Of a stretch of DNA of 64,000 nt, positions 1 to 8,334 are shown in pieces; positions within the stretch are counted from its first letter, which is position 1; every line of letters starts with the position of its first letter. The position numbers and the translations under genes were made by a program. Source of the stretch: Hymenobacter siberiensis (lineage in GTDB: Bacteria > Bacteroidota > Bacteroidia > Cytophagales > Hymenobacteraceae); NCBI RefSeq assembly GCF_018967865.2, contig NZ_JAHLZY020000001.1, forward strand, positions 1,116,001-1,180,000, written 5' to 3'. The notes beneath the pieces are model-generated. The model searched no databases. It saw nothing but the letters and a program-made list of their open reading frames with translations, and was not told where the DNA came from.

Positions 1-1
1 G

Positions 2-685
2 CGCCTCATGCAGCGCGGCTTTGCCAAAAAAGACGGGGCCGACCTCGTCCTGGGCTTTTCCGCCTACGCCGAAGCGCCCGGCTTCCTCAATCAGCTCATC
101 CGCTACGAAACGCTGCTCACTGCTGCTCAGTACCTCAGCTTTGCCTGGCGCGGCTGGCCCTACATGGGCGTGGGCCGCAACCTGGCCTACACCCGCGCCT
201 GCTTCACGGCCACCAAGGGCTTTGCCTCGCACATCCGCCAGCTCTCCGGCGACGACGACCTGCTGGTGCAGGACGCCGTGCGCCAGCGCCAACGCGTGGC
301 CGTAGTAGCCGACCCCTCAGCCCACACCCTGAGCGCGCCCGCCGAAACCTGGGCCGCCTGGTGGCGCCAAAAGCGCCGGCACTTATCAGCCGGGCGGGCC
401 TACCGGCTCCCCGACCGTTTGCGGGTGGGCACCTTCGTGCTGGCCAATATGTTGTTCTATCTGACTACCGTTGTGCTAGTTTTTTCGCCAAACAATTGGG
501 TATCTTTGATAGTCGTATGGGTTCTGCGAACTTTGTTCGTAAGCGTCGTGTATGCGCGTCTGAGCCAGCGGCTCGGCCAGTCCGTAATCGTCGGGCTCTT
601 GCCGGTGCTCGATGCGGTTTATTTTTTTCAATACCTGGCTCTGGGAATCTCGCTGTTCCTTAACCGCACCCTTCGATGGAAGTAA
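2..685 (+). CDS. Family 2 glycosyltransferase, C-terminal part (5'-truncated by window)
   Basis: The frame is open to the left edge, so this is the C-terminal part of a larger protein. The visible part has a GDDD motif near residue 80 and a QKRRH motif near residue 121, which match the acceptor-binding/catalytic Asp and the Q-x-x-R-W-type motif of membrane GT2 enzymes. At least three hydrophobic segments follow (about residues 139-160, 163-182 and 190-215). It probably transfers a sugar at the inner membrane; donor and acceptor cannot be told. Its stop codon overlaps the start of the sigma-factor gene by 10 nt, suggesting translational coupling. Confidence 0.75.
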   Translation, partial: RLMQRGFAKKDGADLVLGFSAYAEAPGFLNQLIRYETLLTAAQYLSFAWRGWPYMGVGRNLAYTRACFTATKGFASHIRQLSGDDDLLVQDAVRQRQRVAVVADPSAHTLSAPAETWAAWWRQKRRHLSAGRAYRLPDRLRVGTFVLANMLFYLTTVVLVFSPNNWVSLIVVWVLRTLFVSVVYARLSQRLGQSVIVGLLPVLDAVYFFQYLALGISLFLNRTLRWK

Positions 686-1299
686 ACAACCAAGATAGTC
701 AAAAGCAGTTTTCAGCTAAAGCCAAACACGACTTTAAGCTGATTCGCGCCGCCGTGGACCACGGCGATGAGAAGGCCTATGCCGAGCTGATGCACATCTA
801 CAAAAAGCCCGTGTACCACGTGGTGCTCAAGATGGTGCGCAACCAGGACGATGCCGAAGACCTCACCATTGAGGCCTTCGCCAAGGCTTTTCGCAACCTG
901 CACAAGTTCAACCCCGAGTATGCGTTCAGCACTTGGCTGTTCCGCATTGCCACCAACAACTGCATCGATTTTATCCGCAAGAATAAAATCAAAACCATGT
1001 CGATTGATTCGGCCATTAAGGTTGACAACGGCGACGAAATCACCATCGATTTCCGCGACAACGACTTGAATCCGGCCGAGCACGCTGTGCGCAACCAGAA
1101 AATCGAAATCATGCGCCACATCGTGTCGCGCTTGCCCGATAAGTACCAGCGCCTCGTGTCGTTGCGCTATTTCGACGAGCTCAGCTACGAAGAAATCGCC
1201 ACCGAGCTCAAAGCCCCTCTCGGCACCGTGAAAGCCCAGCTGCACCGCGCCCGCGAGCTGCTCTATGACATGGTGAAGCACACCAAGCAGATTATTTAA
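676..1299 (+). CDS. RNA polymerase sigma factor, ECF/sigma-70 family
   Basis: The 207-residue protein has sigma region 2 at about residues 30-105 (DAEDLTIEAF, then FSTWLFRIATNNCIDFIRKN) and region 4 at about 150-200 (LPDKYQRLVSLRYFDELSYE, then GTVKAQLHRARELL as the recognition helix). Length and order fit a group 4 (ECF) sigma factor. It overlaps the upstream glycosyltransferase gene by 10 nt and no anti-sigma gene is adjacent; a palindromic repeat follows instead. It would direct core polymerase to a small regulon, whose signal is unknown. Confidence 0.9.
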   Translation: MEVNNQDSQKQFSAKAKHDFKLIRAAVDHGDEKAYAELMHIYKKPVYHVVLKMVRNQDDAEDLTIEAFAKAFRNLHKFNPEYAFSTWLFRIATNNCIDFIRKNKIKTMSIDSAIKVDNGDEITIDFRDNDLNPAEHAVRNQKIEIMRHIVSRLPDKYQRLVSLRYFDELSYEEIATELKAPLGTVKAQLHRARELLYDMVKHTKQII

Positions 1300-1320
1300 G
1301 CCCCGCTGCGTTTCGTTTTT

Positions 1321-1426
1321 GTCATTCTGAAAGCAGCGTAGCGAAATGAAGAATCTCTACCATGGAAGTAATTAATTACTCTCGCGGTAGAGATTCTTCA
1401 TTTCGCTACGCTGCTTTCAGAATGAC
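1321..1426. repeat. Palindromic repeat family A, copy 1
   Basis: Two 41-nt arms (1321-1361 and 1386-1426) are perfect or near-perfect reverse complements around a 24-nt AT-rich loop. The outer ends read GTCATTCTGA / TCAGAATGAC. The same GTCATnCnGA ends recur in about ten other intergenic places in the window. Transcribed, it would form a very long hairpin between the sigma factor and rsmG. Confidence 0.9.
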
Positions 1427-1448
1427 CGTTTTCAAATAGCTCGCACCC

Positions 1449-2066
1449 ATGAACCTCCTCCAGCACCACTTCCCCCAACTCACCCCGCAGCAGCTTGAGC
1501 TTTTTCAGCAGTTCGAAGCCGAGTTCCGCGCCACCAACGAAGCCATCAACCTGGTGTCGCGCCCCGACATGGAGAATTTCACGGAGCGCCACGTGCTGCA
1601 CTCGCTGGGCATTGCCAAAGTGGTGCAGTTTCCTAAAGGCAGCGCCGTGCTCGACGTGGGCACCGGCGGCGGCCTGCCCGGCCTGCCGCTGGCCATTCTA
1701 TTCCCCGAAGTGCACTTCCACTTGGTAGATAGCATTGGCAAGAAAATCCGCGCCGTGCAGTTCATGGCCGCCGCGCTGGGCCTGAACAACGTGACCGCCG
1801 AGCAAACCCGCGCCGAGCAGGTGCGCGCCAAATACGACTTCGTGGTGAGCCGCGCCGTGGCCCGCCTCGCCACCTTCCATCCCTGGATTGCCCACCGCTT
1901 CAAGCCCCAGGGCGCGCCCGGTGCCGGCCTGTACTACCTCAAAGGGGGCGACCTGACGGAGGAAATCGCCGAGTCGGGTCTGAAAGCCCGGGTAACGAAC
2001 TTGAGCGACGTCTATCCGGAAGAGTTTTTCGAGACGAAAAAAGTGGTGTTTATACCAGCCAAGTAA
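1449..2066 (+). CDS. rsmG: 16S rRNA (guanine(527)-N7)-methyltransferase RsmG
   Basis: This 205-residue protein matches RsmG (GidB) in length and sequence. The SAM-binding glycine motif VLDVGTGGGLPGLPLAIL lies near residue 68, preceded by the N-terminal segment INLVSRPD and followed by VVSRAVA, both typical of the family. It methylates N7 of G527 in 16S rRNA in the 30S decoding region using S-adenosylmethionine. The ATG at 1449 gives the usual family N-terminus. It stands alone between a family A palindrome and a family B repeat. Confidence 0.93.
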   Translation: MNLLQHHFPQLTPQQLELFQQFEAEFRATNEAINLVSRPDMENFTERHVLHSLGIAKVVQFPKGSAVLDVGTGGGLPGLPLAILFPEVHFHLVDSIGKKIRAVQFMAAALGLNNVTAEQTRAEQVRAKYDFVVSRAVARLATFHPWIAHRFKPQGAPGAGLYYLKGGDLTEEIAESGLKARVTNLSDVYPEEFFETKKVVFIPAK

Positions 2067-2095
2067 TCGGTTGTCATTGCGAGTTTAGCCGGCTC

Positions 2096-2260
2096 TGGCG
2101 CGACTTTAGCGTAGCGTAACTCGTGCCGGCTATGCAGGAGGCTGTGCCTCCTGTGCCGCGCCAGCGGCAATTCGGCTTTGCATGGGCCGCGCCGTTCTGA
2201 TGCGAGGCACAGCCTCGCCCAGATAGTGGGCACGAGTTACACTGCGCTAAACTCGCGCCA
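2096..2260. repeat. Family B repeat, copy 1 (MITE-like, about 165 bp)
   Basis: The ends are about 32-nt terminal inverted repeats: TGGCGCGACTTTAGCG on the left and CGCTAAACTCGCGCCA on the right, each followed inward by GTAACTCGTG or its complement. Two smaller GC-rich hairpins (AGGAGGCTGTGCCTCCT and a GAGGCACAGCCTCG arm) lie inside. A second copy with the same ends is at 32346-32517. There is no coding capacity. It looks like a small non-autonomous mobile element. Confidence 0.8.
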
Positions 2261-2281
2261 GTCACAAACAAGCGTTTTCGC

Positions 2282-3262
2282 CTACGCTGGCACCGCCGCC
2301 GTCAGAAACGCCACCGCCCGCCGCTCCGAATAATACTCGCCGCTGCTCTCGGCAAAGCCGACGTGCCCGCCCTCAGGCGGCGTTTCGAGGAACACAAAGG
2401 GTGAGCTGACCGCCACCTCCCGCGGATAGCAGGAAGCCGGCAAAAACGGGTCGTTCTGCGCGTTAACCAGCAGCGTAGGCACCCGAATGCCGCTGAGGTA
2501 GCGGCCCGAGCTTGCATACTGGTAGTAGGCATCGGCCGAATCGAACCCGTGCATGGGCGCAGTGTATTTGTCATCGAACTGCTGGAAATCGCGCAATTCC
2601 TCAATCCCCTCCAGGTCGACCTGGCCGGGCAGCAGCTCGGCCTTGGCCCGCACCTTCTCGCGCAGCGATTTCAGAAATCGCCGCAGGTACACCTGGTTTT
2701 GCAGCCGCCCGATATGCACCGAGCTGGCCTGCAAATCCGTCGGCACGGAGAATACCGCCGCCCGCTGCACCTCGGCCGGTACGCGGGCCGCATCCTCACC
2801 CAGGTACTTCAGCGTCACGTTGCCACCCGCACTGAAACCCAGCAGGTAGGCCCGCTGGTAGCGGCCGGTGGCCAGCGCGTGGCGTAGCACCAGGTCCAGG
2901 TCCTCGGTGTCGCCGAGGTGGTAGGAGCGGAGCAGGCGGTTCATCTCGCCGCCGCAGCTGCGGTAGTTCCAGGCCAAGGCATCGAGGCCCGCGCGGTTGA
3001 GGGCCCGTACCATGCCCCGCACGTAGGGCCGCGAGGCGTCGCCTTCGAGGCCGTGCGATACGATGGCGAGGTCGTTGGTGGGGTGGTGTTTGGGCAGGCG
3101 GCTCCAATCCAGGTTCAGGAAATCGCCGTCGGGCAGCTCCAGGCGCTCGCGCTGGTAGGCCACGTCGGGCACGGTGCGCCACAGGCTGGGCACAATGGTC
3201 TGCAAATGACCATTGAACAGGTAAAAAGGCGACTGATAATGGGTTTCGGCAACGAGCGGCAT
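2282..3262 (-). CDS. YheT/ABHD-type alpha/beta hydrolase
   Basis: The protein has the alpha/beta hydrolase triad: the nucleophile Ser in GFSAGGN, the acid Asp in NAQNDPFLP, and the His in EGGHVGF near the C-terminus. FNGHLQTIVPSLWR near the N-terminus and SHGLEGDASRPYVRGM are typical of the YheT/ABHD1-3 family, esterases of unclear substrate. The frame extends to a GTG at 3328, but the ATG at 3262 (MPLVAETHYQSPF) matches the family start better, and the extra 22 residues are proline-rich and atypical. It is a cytoplasmic single gene. Confidence 0.85.
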   Translation of the reverse strand: MPLVAETHYQSPFYLFNGHLQTIVPSLWRTVPDVAYQRERLELPDGDFLNLDWSRLPKHHPTNDLAIVSHGLEGDASRPYVRGMVRALNRAGLDALAWNYRSCGGEMNRLLRSYHLGDTEDLDLVLRHALATGRYQRAYLLGFSAGGNVTLKYLGEDAARVPAEVQRAAVFSVPTDLQASSVHIGRLQNQVYLRRFLKSLREKVRAKAELLPGQVDLEGIEELRDFQQFDDKYTAPMHGFDSADAYYQYASSGRYLSGIRVPTLLVNAQNDPFLPASCYPREVAVSSPFVFLETPPEGGHVGFAESSGEYYSERRAVAFLTAAVPA

Positions 3263-3457
3263 GGCACGGAGGGGCTGGGAGTGGCTGGGCGCGCTGGGTG
3301 GGAGGGGGAGGTTTGGTAAAGTTCGCACCTAATCGGCATGCATACTAATTTAGCTGCCTGAAAGTGAATTTGGAATGAGTATTGGCCGTTTTGAGAGGGA
3401 CTCTGATTTCCTCAACGGAATATAATAAGCATTGGCTCAAGATTTTTGGCGGTAAGG

Positions 3458-3488
3458 TTTGAATTTGTCAGACGGATTCGTACCTTTG
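3458..3488 (+). promoter_or_regulatory. Bacteroidota-type promoter of rpsT
   Basis: TTTG (3458-3461) is separated by exactly 19 bp from TACCTTTG (3481-3488), matching the -33 TTTG / -7 TAnnTTTG consensus used by the primary sigma factor of Bacteroidota. It lies about 50 nt upstream of the rpsT ATG. Confidence 0.75.
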
Positions 3489-3538
3489 CCCTCCCAAACA
3501 CAGAACTCAAGCATAACGCTCCTATATATTTCCTGCTC

Positions 3539-3790
3539 ATGGCAAACCATAAGTCGGCCCTCAAGCGCATCCGCAGCAACGAAGCCAAGCGCGTGTTGAA
3601 CCGTTACCAGCACAAATCCACCCGCACGGCTATCAAAAAGCTCCGTACGACGACCGACAAAACGGCTGCCCAAGAGCTGCTGAAGAAGGTGACTTCGATG
3701 CTGGACCGTCTGGCCAAGAAGAACATCATCCACAAGAACAAAGCTGCTAACAACAAAAGCAAGCTGACAAAGCTCGTCAACGCGCTTTAG
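3539..3790 (+). CDS. rpsT: 30S ribosomal protein S20
   Basis: This 83-residue, Lys/Arg-rich protein starts MANHKSALKRIRSNEAKR, the hallmark N-terminus of S20, and ends with the helical segment NKSKLTKLVNAL. S20 binds 16S rRNA near helices 9 and 44 in the body of the small subunit. The frame is open 31 codons further upstream, but that stretch includes the promoter, so the ATG at 3539 is the start. It is monocistronic, with its own promoter and a strong terminator downstream. Confidence 0.97.
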   Translation: MANHKSALKRIRSNEAKRVLNRYQHKSTRTAIKKLRTTTDKTAAQELLKKVTSMLDRLAKKNIIHKNKAANNKSKLTKLVNAL

Positions 3791-3852
3791 TGCGAGACGA
3801 GCCTAGCGAGGCCAGACTGCGCCGCCCCAAGGTCTGGTCTCGCGCTCCTTAC

Positions 3853-3886
3853 AAAAAGCCCTGCTCAGTTTTGAGCAGGGCTTTTT
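3853..3886 (+). terminator. Rho-independent terminator of rpsT
   Basis: AAAAAGCCCTGCTCA (3853-3867) pairs perfectly with TGAGCAGGGCTTTTT (3872-3886) around a 4-nt loop and ends in a T run. It lies 60 nt past the rpsT stop codon. Confidence 0.88.
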
Positions 3887-3990
3887 GCGTGTAAATAGGT
3901 TTTTGGGCGAGCTAACATAGCTTTATTCGGGAGTATTTGAGTGGGTTGCTTACCTTACGGGCAATATTCCACATCAACTACCCCCAACCC

Positions 3991-5551
3991 ATGAAACACG
4001 CCTACCCTTGGGCGCAGCCTTTGCTGGCCGCGCTGATTTCGTTTACGGCTTTGAGCGCCAGTGCGCAACAGGCGTGGCGGCCGTTTCGGCCGGGGCTGAT
4101 TTATTCGTTTTCTCCCACTTCGTCTTCTGCTTCTAATGGGACCGCCAACGTGTTTTTGTTGCGTCTTGACTCAACATATCGCACTGCGGGAGGTGATTCC
4201 GTGTGGGCCTTTAACCGGCTAATGTGGCCGTTTGATGGCAGTGCGTTGGGGGGGAATGTTTGCTTTTACGACTGCCCGTAAAAGCCGTAACAACCTATTC
4301 GGGTCGCGGTTGGTATGGCAGCCGGGTACGGCCGAATTCATTTTGGAAAACGTGGCTGAAGGAAGCCAGCAAGCGGCCCTATCGTTGCGGCTACGACCCC
4401 GGGCGGCTGTGGGCAGCTCCTGGGTAGCCAGTACCTCGCCCGCGCTCACGGCCACCCTCACGAGCCGTAGCTGGGACCGGGTAGGCAGCCAGCCGGGCAG
4501 TCCCTTCGATTCGGTGGCTGTTGTCACCCTCAGCTCGGGAGCAGTGGTGCGGCTGAGCCGGTAATACGGGCTACTGGCTGGCCCACGCTGGCTTACATTG
4601 ACGAGCACGGCTCCGCAATATGTTATCCGCGAACTGCCGGTGGCGTTGGCCGGCTCCCCGCTATCGCCGGACCGTCTTTTCGATTTGCATCCTGGCGACC
4701 TGTTGGGTTACGAAACGACGCCACAATCGGTGGGCGGGCCGCCCTGCACCAGTACGTATACGCTACGCGCTATGCTGACGCGGCAGGTGGTCGGCGACTC
4801 GCTGATTTTCACCTACCGCCAACAAAGCAAGGTCGTAAATCACCGTATTTCTGGCTGCTTCGGCACGCCGCCTGGAACGGTACTGGGGCCGGTGCAAACG
4901 GGCCGGTTGGCGTTTTCGCTGCGCACGGGCCAGTCGCAACAGTATGAGGCGCTGCCGCTGCTGTCCGGAGAGTACCGGGAGCTGTCCCGTTTCGCTGGCA
5001 GTGTAGTGCTGGTGGGGTTGGGCCTGTCGCAGCCAACCTTTCCTACCTGCCAGAGTGGTAACACTATTCTGGGCTACGAATATTTGCACCGCAGTGGAAT
5101 GGCCAGCAATAATACACTGTCGTACGGGACAATAACGGACGGTAACTGGTTTCAGCATTTTGCCGCAGAAACCGGATTGGGCGACATTCGAACCGATGAA
5201 AAAACGCTACAATATTCCGTGAAAAGCGGATTCACTGGCCCCATTATCTGCGGCTCGAATACAAACTATGCTACCCTGCTGCCTACTCGTGCCGCCCAGG
5301 TGGCCGCCATTGCCACGCTGCACCCCAACCCCGCCGCCGAAGCTGCCACGCTCACGCTGGTCCAGCCCGCCCGCGCCGGGGCCTCGCTGCGTCTGACCGA
5401 TGCGCTGGGCCGCGCCGTGTGGCGCGCGCCCGTGGCTGCTGGGCAGACGGCCGTATCCGTACCGTTGGTCGGGCAGCCCGCCGGCCTCTACCTGCTCCAC
5501 CTTACCAGCCCCGATGGCGCTACCGCGACGTGGAAGCTGACCCACGAATAG
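3991..5551 (+). pseudogene. T9SS cargo protein, broken by a frameshift and a stop
   Basis: A signal peptide (MKHAYPWAQPLLAALIS, cleavage near SASA-QQ) opens frame 1, which stops at 4281. The protein resumes in frame 2 (RKSRNNLFGSRL), most simply through one extra C in the CCC at about 4276-4279. A TAA at 4562 then interrupts frame 2 (RLSR*YGLLAGPRWLTL), which otherwise runs on to 5551. The last 80 residues (LHPNPAAEAATL to WKLTHE) are a type A T9SS sorting tail, so the intact protein was secreted or surface-attached. Its function is unknown. Two separate lesions favour real decay over one sequencing error. Confidence 0.75.
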
Positions 5552-5566
5552 GCCGGGTATCACCAC

Positions 5567-5602
5567 AAAAAAGAGCCCGCTACTTTCGTAGCGGGCTCTT
5601 TT
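5567..5602. terminator. Bidirectional terminator between the T9SS pseudogene and pyk
   Basis: AAAAGAGCCCGCTAC (5569-5583) pairs with GTAGCGGGCTCTTTT (5588-5602) around TTTC. A and T runs on the two sides let it act for the converging genes on both strands. Confidence 0.85.
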
Positions 5603-5632
5603 CGTATTCGGCCAGCGGGCCGGGATTGTGAG

Positions 5633-7072
5633 TTAGGCGATGCTCACCCGCACCATGTTGGCTTTGCCTTTGTCCTGGATGGGCATCGAGCCGGTGGTGA
5701 TGTACACGTCGCCGGCTTCGAGGTGGCCGGTGGTGGTGAGGACGTAGCGGATGTCGGCCACGGTGCTGTCGGTGCTCACGAGGCGGTCGTAGTAGAAGCC
5801 GCGCACGCCCCACACCAGGCTCAGGGCCGTGAGCAGAGGCCGGTTATCGGTGAAGATGAAGATATTGGCTTTGGGGCGGTATTTGGCCAGCTGGAAGGCC
5901 GTGTAGCCCCGGTGCGTCATGCCGGTAATGGCTTTGGCCTCGGTGTTTTTGGCCAGGTGGCAGGAGGCCGACAAAATACTGTCGGCCATGAAGTTGGTGC
6001 CGCTGGAGTCGATGGGCCACCACTTATGAAACAGCTGCGGGCTGCGGCTTTCCACGCTCAGGATGGTGCCCACCATCGAGCGAATCACCTCGGCGGGGTA
6101 AGCGCCCACGGCGGTTTCGGCGGAGAGCATCACGGCATCGGCCCCGTCGAGCACGGCGTTGGCCACGTCGCTGGTTTCGGCGCGGGTAGGGCGGGGGGCC
6201 GTAATCATCGACTCCATCATCTGGGTGGCCACGATAACGGGCTTGCCGGCCGCGTTGCACTTGGCAATAATCATCTTCTGCGCCATCGGCACCTCTTCCA
6301 TCTTCACCTCCACGCCGAGGTCGCCACGGGCCACCATCACAGCATCGGCGATGGCGATGATTTCGTCGATATTGCGCAGGCCGTCGGGCGTCTCAATCTT
6401 GGCCACCACGCGGGTATTTTTGCCGGCGTCGGCAATCAGCTTTTTGATGAAGCGAATGTCGTCGGCCTTGCGGGCAAAGCTCAGGGCCACCCAGTCCACG
6501 TCGTGCTCCAGGCCGAATTTCAGGTCTTCAATGTCCTTTTCGGTCATGCTCGGGGCCGATACTTCGGAGTCGGGTAGATTGATGCCTTTGCGGGGCTTCA
6601 CCAGGCCGCCGTACACCACTTCCACGTCTACTTCCTTGTCGCGGTCGGTGGCCAGCACCTTCAGTTCAATTTTGCCATCGTCAATCAGAATCTGGTCGCC
6701 GGCCTTCACGTCGCGGGCCAGGCCCAGGTAAATGGTGCTCAGCCGCGTGGCCGTGCTGATTTCCTTCTCGCCGCACACCAGCTTGATTTTGTCGCCGGCT
6801 TTGATTTCCACACCGCCGCCTTCTACCTCACCCAACCGGATTTTCGGTCCCTGCAAGTCCTGCAACAGGCCCACCGAAGTCCGCATGTCCTTGTTCAGCC
6901 GCCGCACCGTGTTGATAACCGACAGGTGCTCCTCGTGCGCGCCGTGCGAAAAGTTGAGCCGGAATACGTCCACGCCTTCGCGCATGAGCGTGCCGAGGCG
7001 CTCATACGTGTTGGAGGCGGGGCCCACGGTGGCCACAATTTTGGTTTTGTTAAAAGAGTTGGGGGTTTCCAT
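5633..7072 (-). CDS. pyk: Pyruvate kinase
   Basis: The 479-residue protein has the full set of pyruvate kinase landmarks: KIVATVGPAS at the N-terminus, RLNFSHGAHEEH with the substrate-binding residues, AKIETPDG with the catalytic Lys, MVARGDLGVE and ATQMMESMI. It converts phosphoenolpyruvate and ADP to pyruvate and ATP, the last step of glycolysis. Length is normal, with no extra C-terminal domain. The IPExxxVDY gene lies upstream on the same strand, as often seen in Bacteroidota. Confidence 0.96.
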   Translation of the reverse strand: METPNSFNKTKIVATVGPASNTYERLGTLMREGVDVFRLNFSHGAHEEHLSVINTVRRLNKDMRTSVGLLQDLQGPKIRLGEVEGGGVEIKAGDKIKLVCGEKEISTATRLSTIYLGLARDVKAGDQILIDDGKIELKVLATDRDKEVDVEVVYGGLVKPRKGINLPDSEVSAPSMTEKDIEDLKFGLEHDVDWVALSFARKADDIRFIKKLIADAGKNTRVVAKIETPDGLRNIDEIIAIADAVMVARGDLGVEVKMEEVPMAQKMIIAKCNAAGKPVIVATQMMESMITAPRPTRAETSDVANAVLDGADAVMLSAETAVGAYPAEVIRSMVGTILSVESRSPQLFHKWWPIDSSGTNFMADSILSASCHLAKNTEAKAITGMTHRGYTAFQLAKYRPKANIFIFTDNRPLLTALSLVWGVRGFYYDRLVSTDSTVADIRYVLTTTGHLEAGDVYITTGSMPIQDKGKANMVRVSIA

Positions 7073-7339
7073 GCGTTGGGATGAAATGTCGGAACAAAAA
7101 AACTCCCCTCCTTAGGCAGAAGGGGACGCTGGCGCAGCGCGCAAGCTGGGGCGATAGCAGAATAAAAATGCCACCCATAGTCGCAAAAGTCGTTTAATTT
7201 AACCGAAAACCCTACCGTTTGCCGCGGTACTTGCCCGGGGTTTTTCCAGGCAAACGTTTGTTTATGGCCCTATTGGGCACCTGAGCGCGTTGGTTTATTT
7301 CCGTTGGGGCAAGGCCATGTGCCTCGCCCGCCCCGGCAA
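7073..7339. other. Intergenic region between pyk and the IPExxxVDY gene
   Basis: No gene was found in these 267 bases. They should contain the pyk leader on the minus strand. A perfect 10-nt palindrome, CAAACGTTTG, lies at about 7252-7261 and could be an operator or just the centre of a small hairpin. No convincing TAnnTTTG promoter was found. Confidence 0.4.
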
Positions 7340-7768
7340 TCACATAATCAGGTTTTCCTTGTATTTAAGCGAATTCGGGTCGAACTGGCAGGCATACTGC
7401 ACGGCATCGAGGGCGGTGAGGCACTGAAGGATTTCGTCATCGGCCAGATGGCCGCTGCCGTTGCTCACGGCCAGCAGGTAGTCGTATTCCTTAATATCCG
7501 GGGCCAGGTAGGGCTTTTTGAGGCTGGAAGGGGCAATGGAGCGGTTGCGCAGCAGCCGCAGCGTGAGGCTCTCGGTAGCGTGCAGGTAGTGCGTAAACAC
7601 CAGCCGGCCATGGCTGAGGAGGTTGAGCAGCAGTTCGGGCTGCTTTACGAAGCGCAGGCGCAGGGCGCGGTTCAGCGTCCAGGCCAGCGTGTAGTCGTGG
7701 GTACTACTCACCAGCCCGAAAAGGGCGAAGTCGCACTCGTACTCAACATCAAGGGTGAAAGTTTTCAT
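7340..7768 (-). CDS. IPExxxVDY family protein
   Basis: This small soluble protein has the conserved pattern of the Bacteroidota IPExxxVDY family: FxLxGLVSSTHDYTLAWxLN early, LTLRLLRNRS in the middle, EYDYLLAV, and a C-terminal segment LDAVQYACQFDPNSLKYKEN corresponding to the naming motif. The function is unknown. The ATG at 7768 (MKTFTL) is chosen over one three codons upstream (7777). The family is frequently encoded between acpP-fabF-rnc and pyk, as here, but with acpP divergent. Confidence 0.82.
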   Translation of the reverse strand: MKTFTLDVEYECDFALFGLVSSTHDYTLAWTLNRALRLRFVKQPELLLNLLSHGRLVFTHYLHATESLTLRLLRNRSIAPSSLKKPYLAPDIKEYDYLLAVSNGSGHLADDEILQCLTALDAVQYACQFDPNSLKYKENLIM

Positions 7769-7930
7769 AGCGGCCACAAAAGGGGCACCCGCAGGCGGGA
7801 AGCGGCAAAGCTACGGACCGCGACGGGCCATCGCCATAATCTTGTACCCGCATTTTGGAAGCGCAGCCGTGGGTTAGTTGGAAAATCTCTCGTTACTTTG
7901 CACTGTAGTTTTCCCTAAACCCCCACGGAA

Positions 7931-8167
7931 ATGTCTGAAATCGCAGAAAAAGTAAAGGCCATTATTATTGATAAACTGGGCGTTGAAGCCTCCGAGGTTA
8001 CCCCCGAGGCAAGCTTCACCAACGACCTGGGTGCTGACTCGCTGGATACCGTCGAGCTGATTATGGAGTTCGAAAAGGAATTCAACGTGAGCATCCCCGA
8101 CGACCAGGCCGAGAACATCGGCACCGTGGGCCAAGCCATCAGCTACCTCGAAGAGCACGCTAAGTAG
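7931..8167 (+). CDS. acpP: Acyl carrier protein
   Basis: The 78-residue acidic protein carries [18 protein letters not shown], whose Ser is the phosphopantetheine attachment site, and the usual N-terminus [18 protein letters not shown]. It shuttles acyl chains in fatty acid synthesis. A TTACTTTG element at 7893-7900 could be its -7 promoter element, though no clear -33 partner was seen. A GC-rich hairpin with a short T run separates it from fabF, which would let acpP be expressed more strongly than the rest of the operon. Confidence 0.97.
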   Translation: MSEIAEKVKAIIIDKLGVEASEVTPEASFTNDLGADSLDTVELIMEFEKEFNVSIPDDQAENIGTVGQAISYLEEHAK

Positions 8168-8261
8168 TCTTCCTCATCCTGAGCACAACGAGCAATTTGC
8201 GTAAATAATCTTTACTCAACTTCCGCGTTTTGCCTGGAATGAATCCCTAAGTTCTGCGCAT

Positions 8262-8289
8262 ACCGGCCGGCTAGCCGCCGGCCGGTTTT
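8262..8289 (+). terminator. Hairpin/attenuator between acpP and fabF
   Basis: ACCGGCCGGC (8262-8271) pairs perfectly with GCCGGCCGGT (8277-8286) over a 5-nt loop and is followed by TTT. The stem is very stable but the T tract short, which fits a partial terminator that reduces read-through into fabF. Confidence 0.6.
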
Positions 8290-8334
8290 GCTGTTTTATC
8301 CTGCCTCATCTTTCGCGCTTCTGGCGCCTGACTT

